Shown here: positions 8,366 through 16,961 of the stretch, one piece after another | Numbering within the stretch: the stretch's first letter is position 1 | Layout: every line of letters starts with the position of its first letter | Virus record (IMG/VR): IMGVR_UViG_3300036770_003780 | Coordinates: 1 to 35,385 of that record | Reading direction: 5' to 3' (one strand) | Length of the DNA: 35,385 nt | Source: a virus | Notes under the pieces: model-generated | Seen by the model: the letters and a program-made list of their open reading frames with translations, nothing else | Database searches by the model: none | Told to the model about the DNA's origin: nothing | Position numbers and translations under genes: made by a program

Positions 8366-8749
8366 TTAGTTGATGCTGATGTCAAGATCGCCCGTAGCAA
8401 TTCTCAAAGTGTCGCCAGCATCCAACGACTTATTAGCAGTTAAGTCGCCATGAACAAGCAAGTTTCCACCAGTGCTAGCATCGTGCAGTCCAATAGCAAC
8501 CACAACACAGTTAGGCATATCAACAAAGTCAATATCTGTATCATTCTGTGTTGCGCCATTAGCAGCTGCATCAAAAGTAGCAGTCTGTCTTGCGTAAGAT
8601 CCACCAGTTACTTCAGTTCCACCACCTGCATCATTTGGAGATGCAGTATACAATGCAACATAAATAGGTGTAGGCATCGTATAAGCAGTCGTACCCAGGA
8701 AGTGATCCAAAAGTTTATTTTCTAAATAATCACTAAGATTACCAGCCAT
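8366..8749 (-). CDS. Phage virion protein of the widespread small tail-fibre-like family
   Basis: This 127-aa protein matches a common phage family in pattern: start LSDYLENKLLDHFLGTTAYT, then PIYVALYTASPNDAGGGTEV, GGSYARQTATF, and a C-terminus with DASTGGNLLVHGDL followed by a short GDTLRIATGDLDI strand. Database annotations for such proteins usually read 'tail fibre protein' or 'structural protein'; the exact location in the virion is not certain. It overlaps the upstream stop as TAATG and has GGAG eight bases before the start. Confidence 0.7.
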   Translation of the reverse strand: MAGNLSDYLENKLLDHFLGTTAYTMPTPIYVALYTASPNDAGGGTEVTGGSYARQTATFDAAANGATQNDTDIDFVDMPNCVVVAIGLHDASTGGNLLVHGDLTANKSLDAGDTLRIATGDLDISIN

Positions 8750-9102
8750 TAGTTATTCTCCTTATAATGATCTTCTAACTCAAGCTGAGTCGGAAGCCTG
8801 AAATTTGTTAAGCTTAACAAATAGTCAGCTTCTTCATTATCAATTTCATAAATTCTATTTTCTCTTGTAAATCTAAATCCTGCTTTAGTTACATAAGCAA
8901 CTCCAGAATCAAAATAAACAAACTTTTTACCGTCAGATGCAGTAGACACCTTTTTCTTTGGAGTAGGTGACTTTTTTGGCTTAGTTTCTACACTTTCTTT
9001 TTCTACAGTAGATTCGACAGCCTCTACCTTTTCAACAGCAGGCTTTGAAGCCGCCTTTTTCTTTGGTGCTGCATCTTCAGATTTTACAATGTTATCAGTC
9101 AT
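8749..9102 (-). CDS. Small protein with charged low-complexity N-terminus
   Basis: The product is 117 aa. The first ~55 residues are a Lys/Glu/Pro/Ala-rich disordered stretch (for example APKKKAASKPAVEKVEAVES). The C-terminal half is compact: KKFVYFDSGVAYVTKAGFRF, then RENRIYEIDNEEADYLLSL. Proteins of this form, a KPAA-type tail plus a small domain, often follow capsid genes, but I do not know a function. It is the first gene after the hairpin at 9142-9170 and has its own likely promoter: TAAAAT followed by 7 bases and the ATG, with no Shine-Dalgarno. Confidence 0.6.
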   Translation of the reverse strand: MTDNIVKSEDAAPKKKAASKPAVEKVEAVESTVEKESVETKPKKSPTPKKKVSTASDGKKFVYFDSGVAYVTKAGFRFTRENRIYEIDNEEADYLLSLTNFRLPTQLELEDHYKENN

Positions 9103-9109
9103 AAATAAA

Positions 9110-9115
9110 ATTTTA
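9110..9115 (-). promoter_or_regulatory. Putative -10 element for the 8749-9102 gene
   Basis: On the minus strand the sequence reads TGTGATAAAATTTTATTT and then ATG. TAAAAT sits seven bases before the start codon, the same leaderless geometry seen at 722, 13986 and 20195. It lies between the capsid terminator and the next gene, where a new promoter would be expected. Confidence 0.4.
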
Positions 9116-9141
9116 TCACAAAAAACATTCTATATAAAGCA

Positions 9142-9170
9142 GTACGCCCCGATTTTTCATCGGGGCGTAC
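9142..9170 (-). terminator. Hairpin terminator after the capsid gene
   Basis: There is a perfect 12-bp stem (GTACGCCCCGAT / ATCGGGGCGTAC) with a five-base loop (TTTTC), 34 bases beyond the capsid stop codon. The U-tract on the minus strand is weak (TGCTTTATAT), so termination may be partial. Confidence 0.75.
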
Positions 9171-9203
9171 CAGGCTTTTATATGTAACTATAACAGCCTA
9201 AGA

Positions 9204-10235
9204 TCACAAGCTACGAAGCTTGACGTTCTTGGCAATCACATACGACTCAGCGTTCTCAATATTAGAAGCAACTCGCATGTACTGCGTGTACTGAATGGTG
9301 TCAGTCTTCGGCTGGAACTGACGGTACACCGTGATGTCACGATGAATACCAACAATTCTGTTGTTCGGGAAGGTCAACTCAATGTAACCATGCGAACCAG
9401 CAGCGCCAGAGTAATCACCAGTCACCGTTTCCGGCATCAGCGGAACCTCAACCAGCGGGATACCATACGGAGCCAAGCCGGTCGAACCAGGTCCACCGTT
9501 GGCACGCATTGCACCCTGAAGGAATGCGGCATCGCCAACAACCGAGCCAGGTGACGGAGCACCAGCGGTAGCCTCAGTAGCCGAGTTCGGGTTGCCCAGG
9601 CTGTAAATCGAATCCTGAACAATGCCAGGGCCAGTGAAGTAACGAAGCTGATTTCTCTGCTGCAAGTACTTGGTCGGCATGTTTCTCAACACTCTGTCGA
9701 ACGTCGAACGAGAGACAGCATCGCCGGCCTCGTCAACAACGGTTCCGCTAGCAAGAGCCAGCTTGACATATCCATCAAGAGCCTTCAACAGACCATTGGC
9801 CGAAGAAGTATTACCATTGATAAGAAGATCATCCATGTCATTAGCCGTCTGGCGAGCCATCACCTGAGCGATGTGATCCTCCAGCGAGGCTCCTTCAATG
9901 TTGTCCTCCAGCGACTCCGTGCTGATCTCCCAATCAAGGCGAAGTTTCACGCTAGAAAGCGATACCTTGCTGAATGTGACAGCGGAGTTTGCACCAGTGT
10001 CAGTGGCTTCAGTAGCCTTTGCCAGAAGGCGAGTGCCAACCGACAACTTGTCGATATCCATCGACGGGGTACGCATGCGAACCACACGGGCGTTTCGCAT
10101 AAGAACAGACTGGTCAACCACAAAGTCAAGAAAGCGGTTGGCCTGCTCAGCGTTGAGAAGTCCACCAGAAGCGTTGCCAACAACGCTTGTAGTAACTTCA
10201 TTTGCTTTTGCTAAAATATCTTCTTGAGTAGTCAT
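9204..10235 (-). CDS. Major capsid protein (HK97 fold)
   Basis: This 343-aa protein has the order and pattern of HK97-type major capsid proteins. The N-terminal helix region (LNAEQANRFLDFVVDQSVLM) is followed by an E-loop-like segment (RMRTPSMDIDKLSVGTRLLA), then the spine helix and P-domain (ISTESLEDNIEGASLEDHIA, MARQTANDMDDLLINGNTSS). The C-terminal beta strands (GYIELTFPNNRIVGIHRDIT, QPKTDTIQYTQYMRVASNIE) complete the fold. It forms the icosahedral shell. A strong GGAGG lies ten bases before the ATG. It follows the protease/scaffold gene by 17 bases and is followed by a hairpin terminator, as expected for a highly expressed gene. Its base composition is less AT-rich than the fibre genes. 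Confidence 0.92.
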   Translation of the reverse strand: MTTQEDILAKANEVTTSVVGNASGGLLNAEQANRFLDFVVDQSVLMRNARVVRMRTPSMDIDKLSVGTRLLAKATEATDTGANSAVTFSKVSLSSVKLRLDWEISTESLEDNIEGASLEDHIAQVMARQTANDMDDLLINGNTSSANGLLKALDGYVKLALASGTVVDEAGDAVSRSTFDRVLRNMPTKYLQQRNQLRYFTGPGIVQDSIYSLGNPNSATEATAGAPSPGSVVGDAAFLQGAMRANGGPGSTGLAPYGIPLVEVPLMPETVTGDYSGAAGSHGYIELTFPNNRIVGIHRDITVYRQFQPKTDTIQYTQYMRVASNIENAESYVIAKNVKLRSL

Positions 10236-10252
10236 TCTTTATTTTCCTCCTC

Positions 10253-11755
10253 TCACGACTTGTACCCAAGGGTCTTGATCAGACCATCGGGAAGATAGAC
10301 GTTGCCCCAGAATGACTTCTCAGACTTAACGATTTCCTCGTCTTCTCCATCATCTTCGGGATCCACGCTCTTCTTGATTGCTCCAGTTGAAGCGATAGCC
10401 TCCACCTTCTCTTCATGCTCAGCCAGTGCCTTTTCAGCGCTGTCCAGCTTCTCAGAAAGTTCAGCGTTCTTTGCCTCGAAACCCTTAGTGAGTTCATCAA
10501 TCTTTGCAGTCACTGATGCATCAACCTCTTCTTTAATCGAAGCGGCGAAATCAGTAAGCCTTTGATCGATGACAGTGCCGAGGGCTTCTTTGAGAATTTC
10601 TATATCCATTTGTTCCTCCAAATTGTCATCTTCCGCTTCAACATTCTCGGTTGAAGCAAACTTTGCGGCATCTTCCTGAGGATCTTCGGGTAAGAGCCAA
10701 TTAATGAATCTCTTCATTAAAGTTAATTTATTGTCTATATCTTCTGGTTTGGGATCAGGAGTAGACGAATCCATGTTATTTACCTTATCATAATTATCGT
10801 CAATCTGCAAATAATCAGCGATAATTTTAAGTTCACTTATGATATCATATTCCTCTTTGCTTCCGCATCCACAAGAACATTCTTTTTCAAAATTGTTTTC
10901 ATCAAAGCTTTTAGTGCAGTTATCTAGTTGACGAACCTTGGCTCTGGCCCAGACCCAGCCAGGAGTACCGCCCCAAAGATTCCAAGCAATGCGACCATTT
11001 GACGGATAACCATCATCACCTGGATCAGCACCAGTCGCTCTTAAATCAACAGCGTGTCTTGGGAAATACCTTGCAACCTTCCTAACAAACTCAGGACTAG
11101 CAGTTCCACCAGCAGCCAGACGACGAGCAGAACTCATGCCTACACTTGTTCCACCACGACCATGCTCTTTTCTCTGCTCTAAACCTACACGCGCCATTTT
11201 CTGCACAGACGCTGGTATTTTAAGATCGATGTCACCGCAAGCAATCTTTAAAATATAGTCTAAATTGCCATCATCTGCCATTTTAACAATGTCAATCACA
11301 GCATTCTGATTGGCGGGGTTGTCTACTAAACTTAGTTCACCAAGTTCATACTTTTTAATAATAGAAGCCGGTCTGCCTCTAAACATTTTTTTAGAGTCAA
11401 CTTCTCTTTCAATAATTCTACCGCCAATAGAAAAAGATCTCAGCGTGCCATCTAAAACTTTCTCCCATGTGTCTTGAGCTCCTTTTGAAATATAAGCATC
11501 AACTCGCATGGCATTGTATTCTTCACCATCATCGCCCTTAATTTTTACAGGCTCATATTTAATGGCTTTGCCAACCGCAATTGGTGAGTGCATCTCACGG
11601 ATGTTTCCAGCCCAAGAGTTAAAAGCCTCAACTGAGGCTTGAAAATCAACAATATCACCAGATTTATCAATATTATCTGCTGTAGCGATGCCGGAAACAA
11701 TGCGCTCTTCTTTCTTCACCATTGTTATTGGAAATGATAAATTAAAAGTTTCCAT
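10253..11755 (-). CDS. Prohead protease with scaffold-like C-terminus
   Basis: This 500-aa protein has three parts. Residues ~1-158 match XkdF/caudoviral prohead serine protease patterns: GIATADNIDKSGDIVDF, catalytic His probably H56 (REMHSPIAVGKAI), catalytic Ser in LRSFSIGG (S107 or S109), and LGELSLVDNPANQNAV. Residues ~187-300 hold a second module (SSARRLAAGGTASPEFVRKV, YFPRHAVDL, GRIAWNLWGGTPGWVWARAK), ending in a Cys cluster (ECSCGCG). Residues ~385-470 are a Glu/Ala/Lys-rich coiled coil (KNAELSEKLDSAEKALAEHE), typical of an internal scaffold. Such fusions cleave themselves and the scaffold during head maturation. GAGG lies five bases before the ATG. The gene sits between portal and capsid genes, the classical order. 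Confidence 0.88.
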   Translation of the reverse strand: METFNLSFPITMVKKEERIVSGIATADNIDKSGDIVDFQASVEAFNSWAGNIREMHSPIAVGKAIKYEPVKIKGDDGEEYNAMRVDAYISKGAQDTWEKVLDGTLRSFSIGGRIIEREVDSKKMFRGRPASIIKKYELGELSLVDNPANQNAVIDIVKMADDGNLDYILKIACGDIDLKIPASVQKMARVGLEQRKEHGRGGTSVGMSSARRLAAGGTASPEFVRKVARYFPRHAVDLRATGADPGDDGYPSNGRIAWNLWGGTPGWVWARAKVRQLDNCTKSFDENNFEKECSCGCGSKEEYDIISELKIIADYLQIDDNYDKVNNMDSSTPDPKPEDIDNKLTLMKRFINWLLPEDPQEDAAKFASTENVEAEDDNLEEQMDIEILKEALGTVIDQRLTDFAASIKEEVDASVTAKIDELTKGFEAKNAELSEKLDSAEKALAEHEEKVEAIASTGAIKKSVDPEDDGEDEEIVKSEKSFWGNVYLPDGLIKTLGYKS

Positions 11756-11793
11756 AATTCCTCTATTTTATATCAAAAACTATTTAATAACAA

Positions 11794-12054
11794 CTAGCCG
11801 ACTGCGTAAACAGAAACATTAGATGATGCTGTCATCACCTGAATCTTCGTGTAGTCACCAGGAATATGAACATAGTTATGATTGTGATTATTTGCATCTG
11901 GAATCCAGACCGACCAGGGGCCACCGTTAAGCTTTATCTCCACCCAATGGTTTGTATCAACATTTGCAATATAAACATCTGTTGTATGACCAGCAAACTG
12001 AATTTCTCCATCGCTATCTGACAAAGATCCGTTGCTATAAACTATTCCACTCAT
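11794..12054 (-). CDS. Small protein between portal and protease genes
   Basis: The product is 86 aa and appears all-beta, with short strands (DGEIQFAGHTTDVYIANV, HWVEIKLNGGPWSVWIP, YTKIQVMTASSNVSVYAVG) and a His/Asn-rich turn (DANNHNHNYVHIPG). It has no cysteines and no membrane segment. GGAGG six bases before the ATG lies inside the end of the portal gene. Its position suggests a head-associated protein, perhaps a decoration or head-completion factor, but I do not recognise the family. Confidence 0.55.
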   Translation of the reverse strand: MSGIVYSNGSLSDSDGEIQFAGHTTDVYIANVDTNHWVEIKLNGGPWSVWIPDANNHNHNYVHIPGDYTKIQVMTASSNVSVYAVG

Positions 12055-12055
12055 T

Positions 12056-13657
12056 TTAATCCTCCGAATTTATATCTTGATTTTGACCACGCTCAGCCTG
12101 GTCACCGTTTTCCCGATCACCAGTCGCACCATCTTGTCGATCAGAAGGGCTTTTAGCGGGGAAAGCCGATGCGTTATTTGAATTACCAGCAGGAGCGCCT
12201 GGCCCCTCCTTCTTAACTTTTGTCGGGAAAGGAAGAACCTCATCTCCGTCCATTCTTTCAGGGAACCCAAGTTCAGTTCTAACCTCATTTGGCGAAATAA
12301 CTTCAGTTCTTAGATATCTATCATAGATTCTAGATTGAATGTCTTCATCAACAAGATCGATGCGCTCAAACTCAATCTTCAATACATCTGTAAACTCAGA
12401 TATCAGACGATTAAGTTTCTTTTCAATCAGAGCTTGATCTGGCCCAATAACTTGAGTTTTAAAGGTTTTATCTGCATCTCTAGAAACAGCAAGGTTTGCA
12501 TTATCATAAACTCCTACCTTTGGGGCAGGGACTCTGTTAGCAATAAGAATTTCATCTCTATTTGATTTTCTATACTTATCAAAAGATGCATCTTGAACAG
12601 AAGCTTCTAGCTTTTCAAACTTGATATCCGCCGTCTGACCAATAGAGGCAGGTATCGGAATGACGAGTGTTCCGTGATTCCTGCCCTTAACCTCATTTCT
12701 GAAGTAGTTGACAAGTTCTTGTTTTGATCTATGGCTTAATTTAGCTCCCTTAACAAGGACAGCATATCTTGGTATAGCCTTGTTTTCAAAATAGTCAATA
12801 TTATATTCTTTCGCAAATTTATCGCCAACAATGGCCGCAGCTGCTGATATTGCAGGCGGTACTCCATAATATGTATTATTAGGAGAATAAATCTTAAAAT
12901 GAATCAGTTCGTTTGGCATTGGATCTGAGTTAATAGGATCTTGTGTCTCTGTGTCTTGAAAGTTTCTGAAGAACACCGCTTGTATCTTATTGCTTTTTGC
13001 AATCTGCACAAAGCCATCTCTTTTTCTTCTAACCCGTACAAGAGTTGACGGAACATGGCCGACATAACCAATTTTCCCATCATTATTACGACCAATTTCA
13101 AGATAACCGTTGCCAGTGCTAATAACATCCAGCCAGACGCGAACAACTGTTTCTATAAATGTCTCTTCTTGATTTAAATTTTCAAATAAATCTTCTAGCC
13201 CCTCTCTAGCGTCCTGAATTTGCTTTCTAACTCTAGATAGCTTATCAGCAGATACTTGAGCTTTTTCCAGTCGTCTTTTAGATTTTGTCGTTTCTACAAA
13301 TCTATATCCTAATCCAACAGTGTTCATTACTCTTGCATTAATAGCCGCATTATGAATTGCACTAGTATCATACAAGCCAGCAAGATTATCTAAATCATAC
13401 GGCGGAGACACAATATCGTATAATGAATAACCATCAAGTTCTTCGGGGTCTATATACTTTGTACCAACACCGTCAATTCCCTCATACTTTTTATTCAATT
13501 TATAGTATTTTCTCTTCATCTTCGGTGATAAAGAAGTAAAGTTCACTTTTCTAAAGGGATCTGAAGATTCAGACTTAGATAAGACCTGGAAATAATTTAC
13601 GTCATCAATTTCAAGATCTTCTGCCTCATCTTCAACATAATTCATTTCGTGAGCCAT
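12056..13657 (-). CDS. Portal protein (PBSX-like)
   Basis: This 533-aa protein has portal patterns. The N-terminus is acidic. The core begins YIDPEELDGYSLYDIVSPPY and continues with HNAAINARVMNTVGLGYRFV and a coiled segment (VRKQIQDAREGLEDLFENLN). GNGYLEIGRNNDGKIGYVGH and SPNNTYYGVPPAISAAAAIV follow, then DEILIANRVPAPKVGVYDNA. A Pro/Gly/Asn-rich tail ends the protein. Dodecameric portals form the DNA entry vertex and bind terminase. I choose the second of two adjacent ATGs (13657) because AAGGAG is then six bases away and it overlaps the upstream stop as TGATG. No terminase gene is visible nearby. Confidence 0.88.
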   Translation of the reverse strand: MAHEMNYVEDEAEDLEIDDVNYFQVLSKSESSDPFRKVNFTSLSPKMKRKYYKLNKKYEGIDGVGTKYIDPEELDGYSLYDIVSPPYDLDNLAGLYDTSAIHNAAINARVMNTVGLGYRFVETTKSKRRLEKAQVSADKLSRVRKQIQDAREGLEDLFENLNQEETFIETVVRVWLDVISTGNGYLEIGRNNDGKIGYVGHVPSTLVRVRRKRDGFVQIAKSNKIQAVFFRNFQDTETQDPINSDPMPNELIHFKIYSPNNTYYGVPPAISAAAAIVGDKFAKEYNIDYFENKAIPRYAVLVKGAKLSHRSKQELVNYFRNEVKGRNHGTLVIPIPASIGQTADIKFEKLEASVQDASFDKYRKSNRDEILIANRVPAPKVGVYDNANLAVSRDADKTFKTQVIGPDQALIEKKLNRLISEFTDVLKIEFERIDLVDEDIQSRIYDRYLRTEVISPNEVRTELGFPERMDGDEVLPFPTKVKKEGPGAPAGNSNNASAFPAKSPSDRQDGATGDRENGDQAERGQNQDINSED

Positions 13658-13986
13658 CATCTTCTCCTTGCTAGATATTCAATTGCATCTTCGTAGGGGT
13701 CTGCGACCAGGCCGTTAGCCAGGCGTTCAGCCTGCATCTCACGCTCAGAATCAGAAACCTTTCTAGCGCCGTGAACCCAGCGCACAGAACCTTCGGAGGT
13801 TCCAGTCCAATATCTGGCGGCTTCAGCAACCTGCCTTTCAATATTCTTATCCCCAACAAAACCTTCGGCTGAAAGAACACCATCTCCGTCAGACAGCGGA
13901 ACTCCATCCGCTGTTATCCAAATACAGACACCGTAGACTCGCTCTGGAACCCAGATTTTTTTGTTCTTCACCAAATCGTCATTCAT
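13657..13986 (-). CDS. Small conserved protein preceding the portal gene
   Basis: I choose the ATG at 13986 (MNDDLVKNKKIWVPERVYGV) rather than 13998, because the upstream ATG is part of a TATGAT hexamer that lies exactly seven bases before 13986. The product is 109 aa, soluble, with WVPERVYGVCIWITADGVPL near the start and a charged helical C-terminus (SDSEREMQAERLANGLVADP, ending in AIEYLARRR). It is first in the head operon and couples to the portal gene by TGATG. The family is unknown to me; a head-assembly or terminase-associated role is only a guess from position. Confidence 0.6.
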   Translation of the reverse strand: MNDDLVKNKKIWVPERVYGVCIWITADGVPLSDGDGVLSAEGFVGDKNIERQVAEAARYWTGTSEGSVRWVHGARKVSDSEREMQAERLANGLVADPYEDAIEYLARRR

Positions 13987-13993
13987 TCTAGAT

Positions 13994-13999
13994 ATCATA
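13994..13999 (-). promoter_or_regulatory. Putative -10 (TATGAT) of the head operon
   Basis: On the minus strand GTGTATGATATCTAGA precedes the ATG at 13986. TATGAT with an adjoining TG resembles an extended -10, and the distance to the start codon is seven bases. A convincing -35 is absent. Confidence 0.4.
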
Positions 14000-14028
14000 C
14001 ACTAAATTTGATAAAAAAGCACCATAAA

Positions 14029-14065
14029 TGACAAAAAGCGTACCTAGATGATACGCTTTTTGTCA
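14029..14065 (-). terminator. Hairpin terminator between the metabolic and head operons
   Basis: A perfect 14-bp stem (TGACAAAAAGCGTA / TACGCTTTTTGTCA) surrounds a nine-base loop. The T-run lies within the distal arm. It ends the transcript carrying the genes at 14080-18182 before the head-operon promoter, and could act on both strands. Confidence 0.75.
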
Positions 14066-14079
14066 ATCGCACTGTTGAA

Positions 14080-14301
14080 TTAAATTTTTTCAATAAAAGT
14101 AGATGAATTTGGATTATAGAAATATTTATTAATTATTTCATTATTACAATCAAACTCTGATATGTCAGCAAACCAAATTGATGGTTTAAATCCATATATA
14201 GAATCACAACACTGCGCCGCCTCAGTCATAATATCTTCAATTTTTTTATCACTTATTAATTTTATTGGTACTTTAAATTCTATTAAATATTTTTTTGACA
14301 T
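14080..14301 (-). CDS. Small hypothetical protein
   Basis: The product is 73 aa with no membrane segment. It starts with MSKKYLIEFKVPIKLISDKK and has a helical middle (IEDIMTEAAQCCDSIYGFKP) with adjacent cysteines. It begins one base after the stop of the sulfotransferase-like gene and is the last gene before the terminator, so it is probably co-transcribed with it. The segment is very AT-rich, as is its neighbour. I recognise no family. Confidence 0.5.
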   Translation of the reverse strand: MSKKYLIEFKVPIKLISDKKIEDIMTEAAQCCDSIYGFKPSIWFADISEFDCNNEIINKYFYNPNSSTFIEKI

Positions 14302-14302
14302 A

Positions 14303-14980
14303 TTACCAGTACTTTAAATGATTAAGTTGAAAATTTTTATCAGATATATATTCATAATCTAAATTAAGAGATATTATATTTAATTTATTATTTAAATATT
14401 CTAAATCATTTTTCCATAGATCATATTCAATAAATATTGAATTATCTATATTGTTTTTATAAGCTCTATACAAGAAATCAATCCATCTACTTATTTCCAA
14501 TATAGCATTTGGCGTTCTTTTCCATAAACCACTTTTTGAAGTATCAATTTCATTTCTTATATTAAATATAAATTTTATATTTGGAAATATGTTTTTAATA
14601 CATTCTATATATTGAAAGCATTTTTCTTCGCCAAATTTTATTGGCGATATATCATTTTCTTTCCATCCTTTAATTAAAAAATCTTTTTTATAAAAAGAAA
14701 AATGATCTACAAATATTTCTCTTAAATTTTTTTCAATTAAATCAATATTATAATTTTTAAATCTAGATTGTTCTAAAATTTCTCCATTTAAATTATATAA
14801 AGATATAGCAACACTACTCTTTATTTTTAAATATATATTACATATATCAATAATTAAACCATTGCTTTCATTTTGAATATAAGTAAAATTATTATTTATT
14901 AAGTTCGCCAAGGCTGATGAGCCTGACCTTGGGTAGGAAATAATGCATACATATTGACTATTTGATTGGACAGGCTCCAC
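14303..14980 (-). CDS. Sulfotransferase-like protein (PAPS-type P-loop)
   Basis: The open frame extends to 15118, but the upstream part overlaps the RNR gene. I infer a GTG start at 14980, with GGAG seven bases upstream; GTG at 14986 is the alternative. The product is about 225 aa. Near its start is YVCIISYPRSGSSALANLIN, which matches the 5'-phosphosulfate-binding loop of PAPS-dependent sulfotransferases (YP[RK]SG[ST][ST]). Around the middle, IKFIFNIRNEIDTSKSGLW resembles the 3'-phosphate-binding RxxxxxxxS segment. Such enzymes transfer sulfate to sugars, lipids or proteins. The substrate is unknown; a glycosyltransferase is encoded in the same operon. The gene is far more AT-rich than the RNR gene it overlaps, suggesting recent acquisition. 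Confidence 0.65.
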   Translation of the reverse strand: MEPVQSNSQYVCIISYPRSGSSALANLINNNFTYIQNESNGLIIDICNIYLKIKSSVAISLYNLNGEILEQSRFKNYNIDLIEKNLREIFVDHFSFYKKDFLIKGWKENDISPIKFGEEKCFQYIECIKNIFPNIKFIFNIRNEIDTSKSGLWKRTPNAILEISRWIDFLYRAYKNNIDNSIFIEYDLWKNDLEYLNNKLNIISLNLDYEYISDKNFQLNHLKYW

Positions 14981-16886
14981 CTTCACACTCCAGATCCTCA
15001 ATTGACATCGAATTGCCGCTATCAACAAATGCATTAAGATCTTTAATCTTATTCTTTTTCTTAGAGTACTCTTCTTTTGTGATTTCCTCATAGGGAGCAA
15101 GGGCGAAGCCGTGATCACTATGAAGCAAAAAAGAAACAGACTTGATCTTATTAGAATAGTTTTTACTCAACCACTGACGGATCTCAGGAAGTTCTTCTTT
15201 TCTGTAGTAAACAGTGACGCTCACGTTATTGTCGGCCCACTCGGATTGAGCCTTGACCACCCACTCCATCTGCTGAATAGCTGTAAGATCTTTAGCAAGA
15301 GTCGCATGCTCAGGGGTTTCACATGGAAATTCCACCACACAAATCATATGATTTTCCTTACCATCAAGACCAACATCGTAAACAACATTGTATCCTTTAT
15401 CACGGCAATACTGAACTAGAGGATCATTACTGCCCATCCTTACTCGTCTAATATAATACTGAGCATACGCTGGATGGATACCAGGTGTAACGCCCGCCAG
15501 AAGACTCAGCGTTCCACTGGGTTTCACAGTTGTAAGCTTGATAGAAGGATTAATTCCAGACTGGCTGGACCACTCCTTGTCAAACTCCTTAAGAGCTACA
15601 TAGGCATCAGAAACCCAAGACAGTTGCTCTTCTGTTGCTTGAAGCCAACCTGTCACCCCCTGCCCCAGGCGACGATTCCTAGAAATGACATCACGACTCT
15701 TTTTGTATGGATACCAAAGAGTAGTGATTGCCTTCTGCGTCTTGTACAGCAACTTACTTATGTCAACCAGTTCTTCTTTGGAGGAAATATTCGGCAAGAA
15801 AATCTCAGCAAGATTGCATGGCTCCCCATCTTCAAGGCCAATCTCTCCACACGGATTAGTCCCGATCACCTTGCTGTCATTTACCTTTTCACCAAGACGA
15901 CCATTCTTTCTAATTAACTTTCTGTTAATCAACCCATACGGCTCGCCAGAACCATCATAGCCTTTCCAGAATTCGTCAATCATTTCGTCATACGAGTCAG
16001 CAAAGATAGAGTTATTAGAGTTAGCTCTCCAACCAGGGATGTCACCACGACCCCAGTTCTTCGCTCTTAAAAATAAAATGTCATCTGGATCACCAATGGC
16101 AATCTGTGCTGATCTTCGAGCAGAGCCGGCTACAACGATCTTTCCGATGATATTTGCAATATCCAGCGCATCGACGGATCGAATATCTTTTCCAACACGC
16201 TTGTCAAGGATATTACAGATATCATTAATGCCTTCAATCAAAACTTCCGGCCCAGATGCAGTACCACCAAATGTCTTAAGTGGAGCGCCAAACCCTCTAA
16301 TCAAGACAGTACTGTAGGAGAAAGATTCACCTGTATCAAAATAACTTGACAGAACCTTACCAAGAAGCGCAGACCATCCTTGACGAGAGTCAGGAACAAT
16401 AAAGTCTGCGTCATTCGTTCTCTCATGCCTAATAAAGTCAACTTTTTTAATCTTAGGCATCTTGTAAACAATAGATCTTTCGACTGAAAAACCTACACCA
16501 CCACCAACCATCAGGTGGTCCATCAAAAACTGGAAGTCCTCAACCGAAGATATGGTCGTCATCCAGCAGTTAACAAGTGAAACACCACTCATTTTCTCAA
16601 CAAGAGGTGTCCCCAGCTGCCAGAGCGATCTGCCAGCAAAGATTCCTTTTAGATTGAAAATATAATCAAATAGCCTCTTTGCTTCATCTTCCGTATAGCC
16701 AGCGCCAATAGCTTGCGCTCCATTAATACATCGACCAATTGTCTCATGCCAGAACTCTTTTCTACCAAGTTCTTCAATATCTCTAGCATATGTTCTTTTG
16801 TAAACAATCTCTCCCAGACCATTAAAACCCCAGGGTGCTTTTCTGTCAGCATACGAATTAATAAATTCGTCAGATAAAATATTCAT
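14958..16886 (-). CDS. nrdJ: Class II (adenosylcobalamin-dependent) ribonucleotide reductase, monomeric type
   Basis: This 642-aa protein reduces ribonucleotides to deoxyribonucleotides using coenzyme B12. It resembles the monomeric Lactobacillus leichmannii RTPR type. The redox cysteines are C107 (SLVNCWMTT) and C357 (DGEPCNLAE). The thiyl-radical Cys346 and Glu348 lie in GTNPCGEIGLEDG. The C-terminal pair that re-reduces the active site is C634/C639 (CEGGACPIK). Substrate and cofactor regions such as VVAGSARRSAQIAIGD and TTVKPSGTLSLLAGVTPGIH are intact. It is somewhat shorter than the ~740-residue bacterial enzyme and has no intein. AGGAGG precedes the ATG. Class II enzymes need neither oxygen nor a separate radical subunit. 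It supplies dNTPs for phage replication, with ThyX nearby. Confidence 0.95.
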   Translation of the reverse strand: MNILSDEFINSYADRKAPWGFNGLGEIVYKRTYARDIEELGRKEFWHETIGRCINGAQAIGAGYTEDEAKRLFDYIFNLKGIFAGRSLWQLGTPLVEKMSGVSLVNCWMTTISSVEDFQFLMDHLMVGGGVGFSVERSIVYKMPKIKKVDFIRHERTNDADFIVPDSRQGWSALLGKVLSSYFDTGESFSYSTVLIRGFGAPLKTFGGTASGPEVLIEGINDICNILDKRVGKDIRSVDALDIANIIGKIVVAGSARRSAQIAIGDPDDILFLRAKNWGRGDIPGWRANSNNSIFADSYDEMIDEFWKGYDGSGEPYGLINRKLIRKNGRLGEKVNDSKVIGTNPCGEIGLEDGEPCNLAEIFLPNISSKEELVDISKLLYKTQKAITTLWYPYKKSRDVISRNRRLGQGVTGWLQATEEQLSWVSDAYVALKEFDKEWSSQSGINPSIKLTTVKPSGTLSLLAGVTPGIHPAYAQYYIRRVRMGSNDPLVQYCRDKGYNVVYDVGLDGKENHMICVVEFPCETPEHATLAKDLTAIQQMEWVVKAQSEWADNNVSVTVYYRKEELPEIRQWLSKNYSNKIKSVSFLLHSDHGFALAPYEEITKEEYSKKKNKIKDLNAFVDSGNSMSIEDLECEGGACPIK

Positions 16887-16961
16887 TCTTCCTCCTAAAA
16901 ATTGGTAAATTCAATCGTATCAATTAGAAAATTTGTGATAAATAGTAAATGCTAGGGTGCA

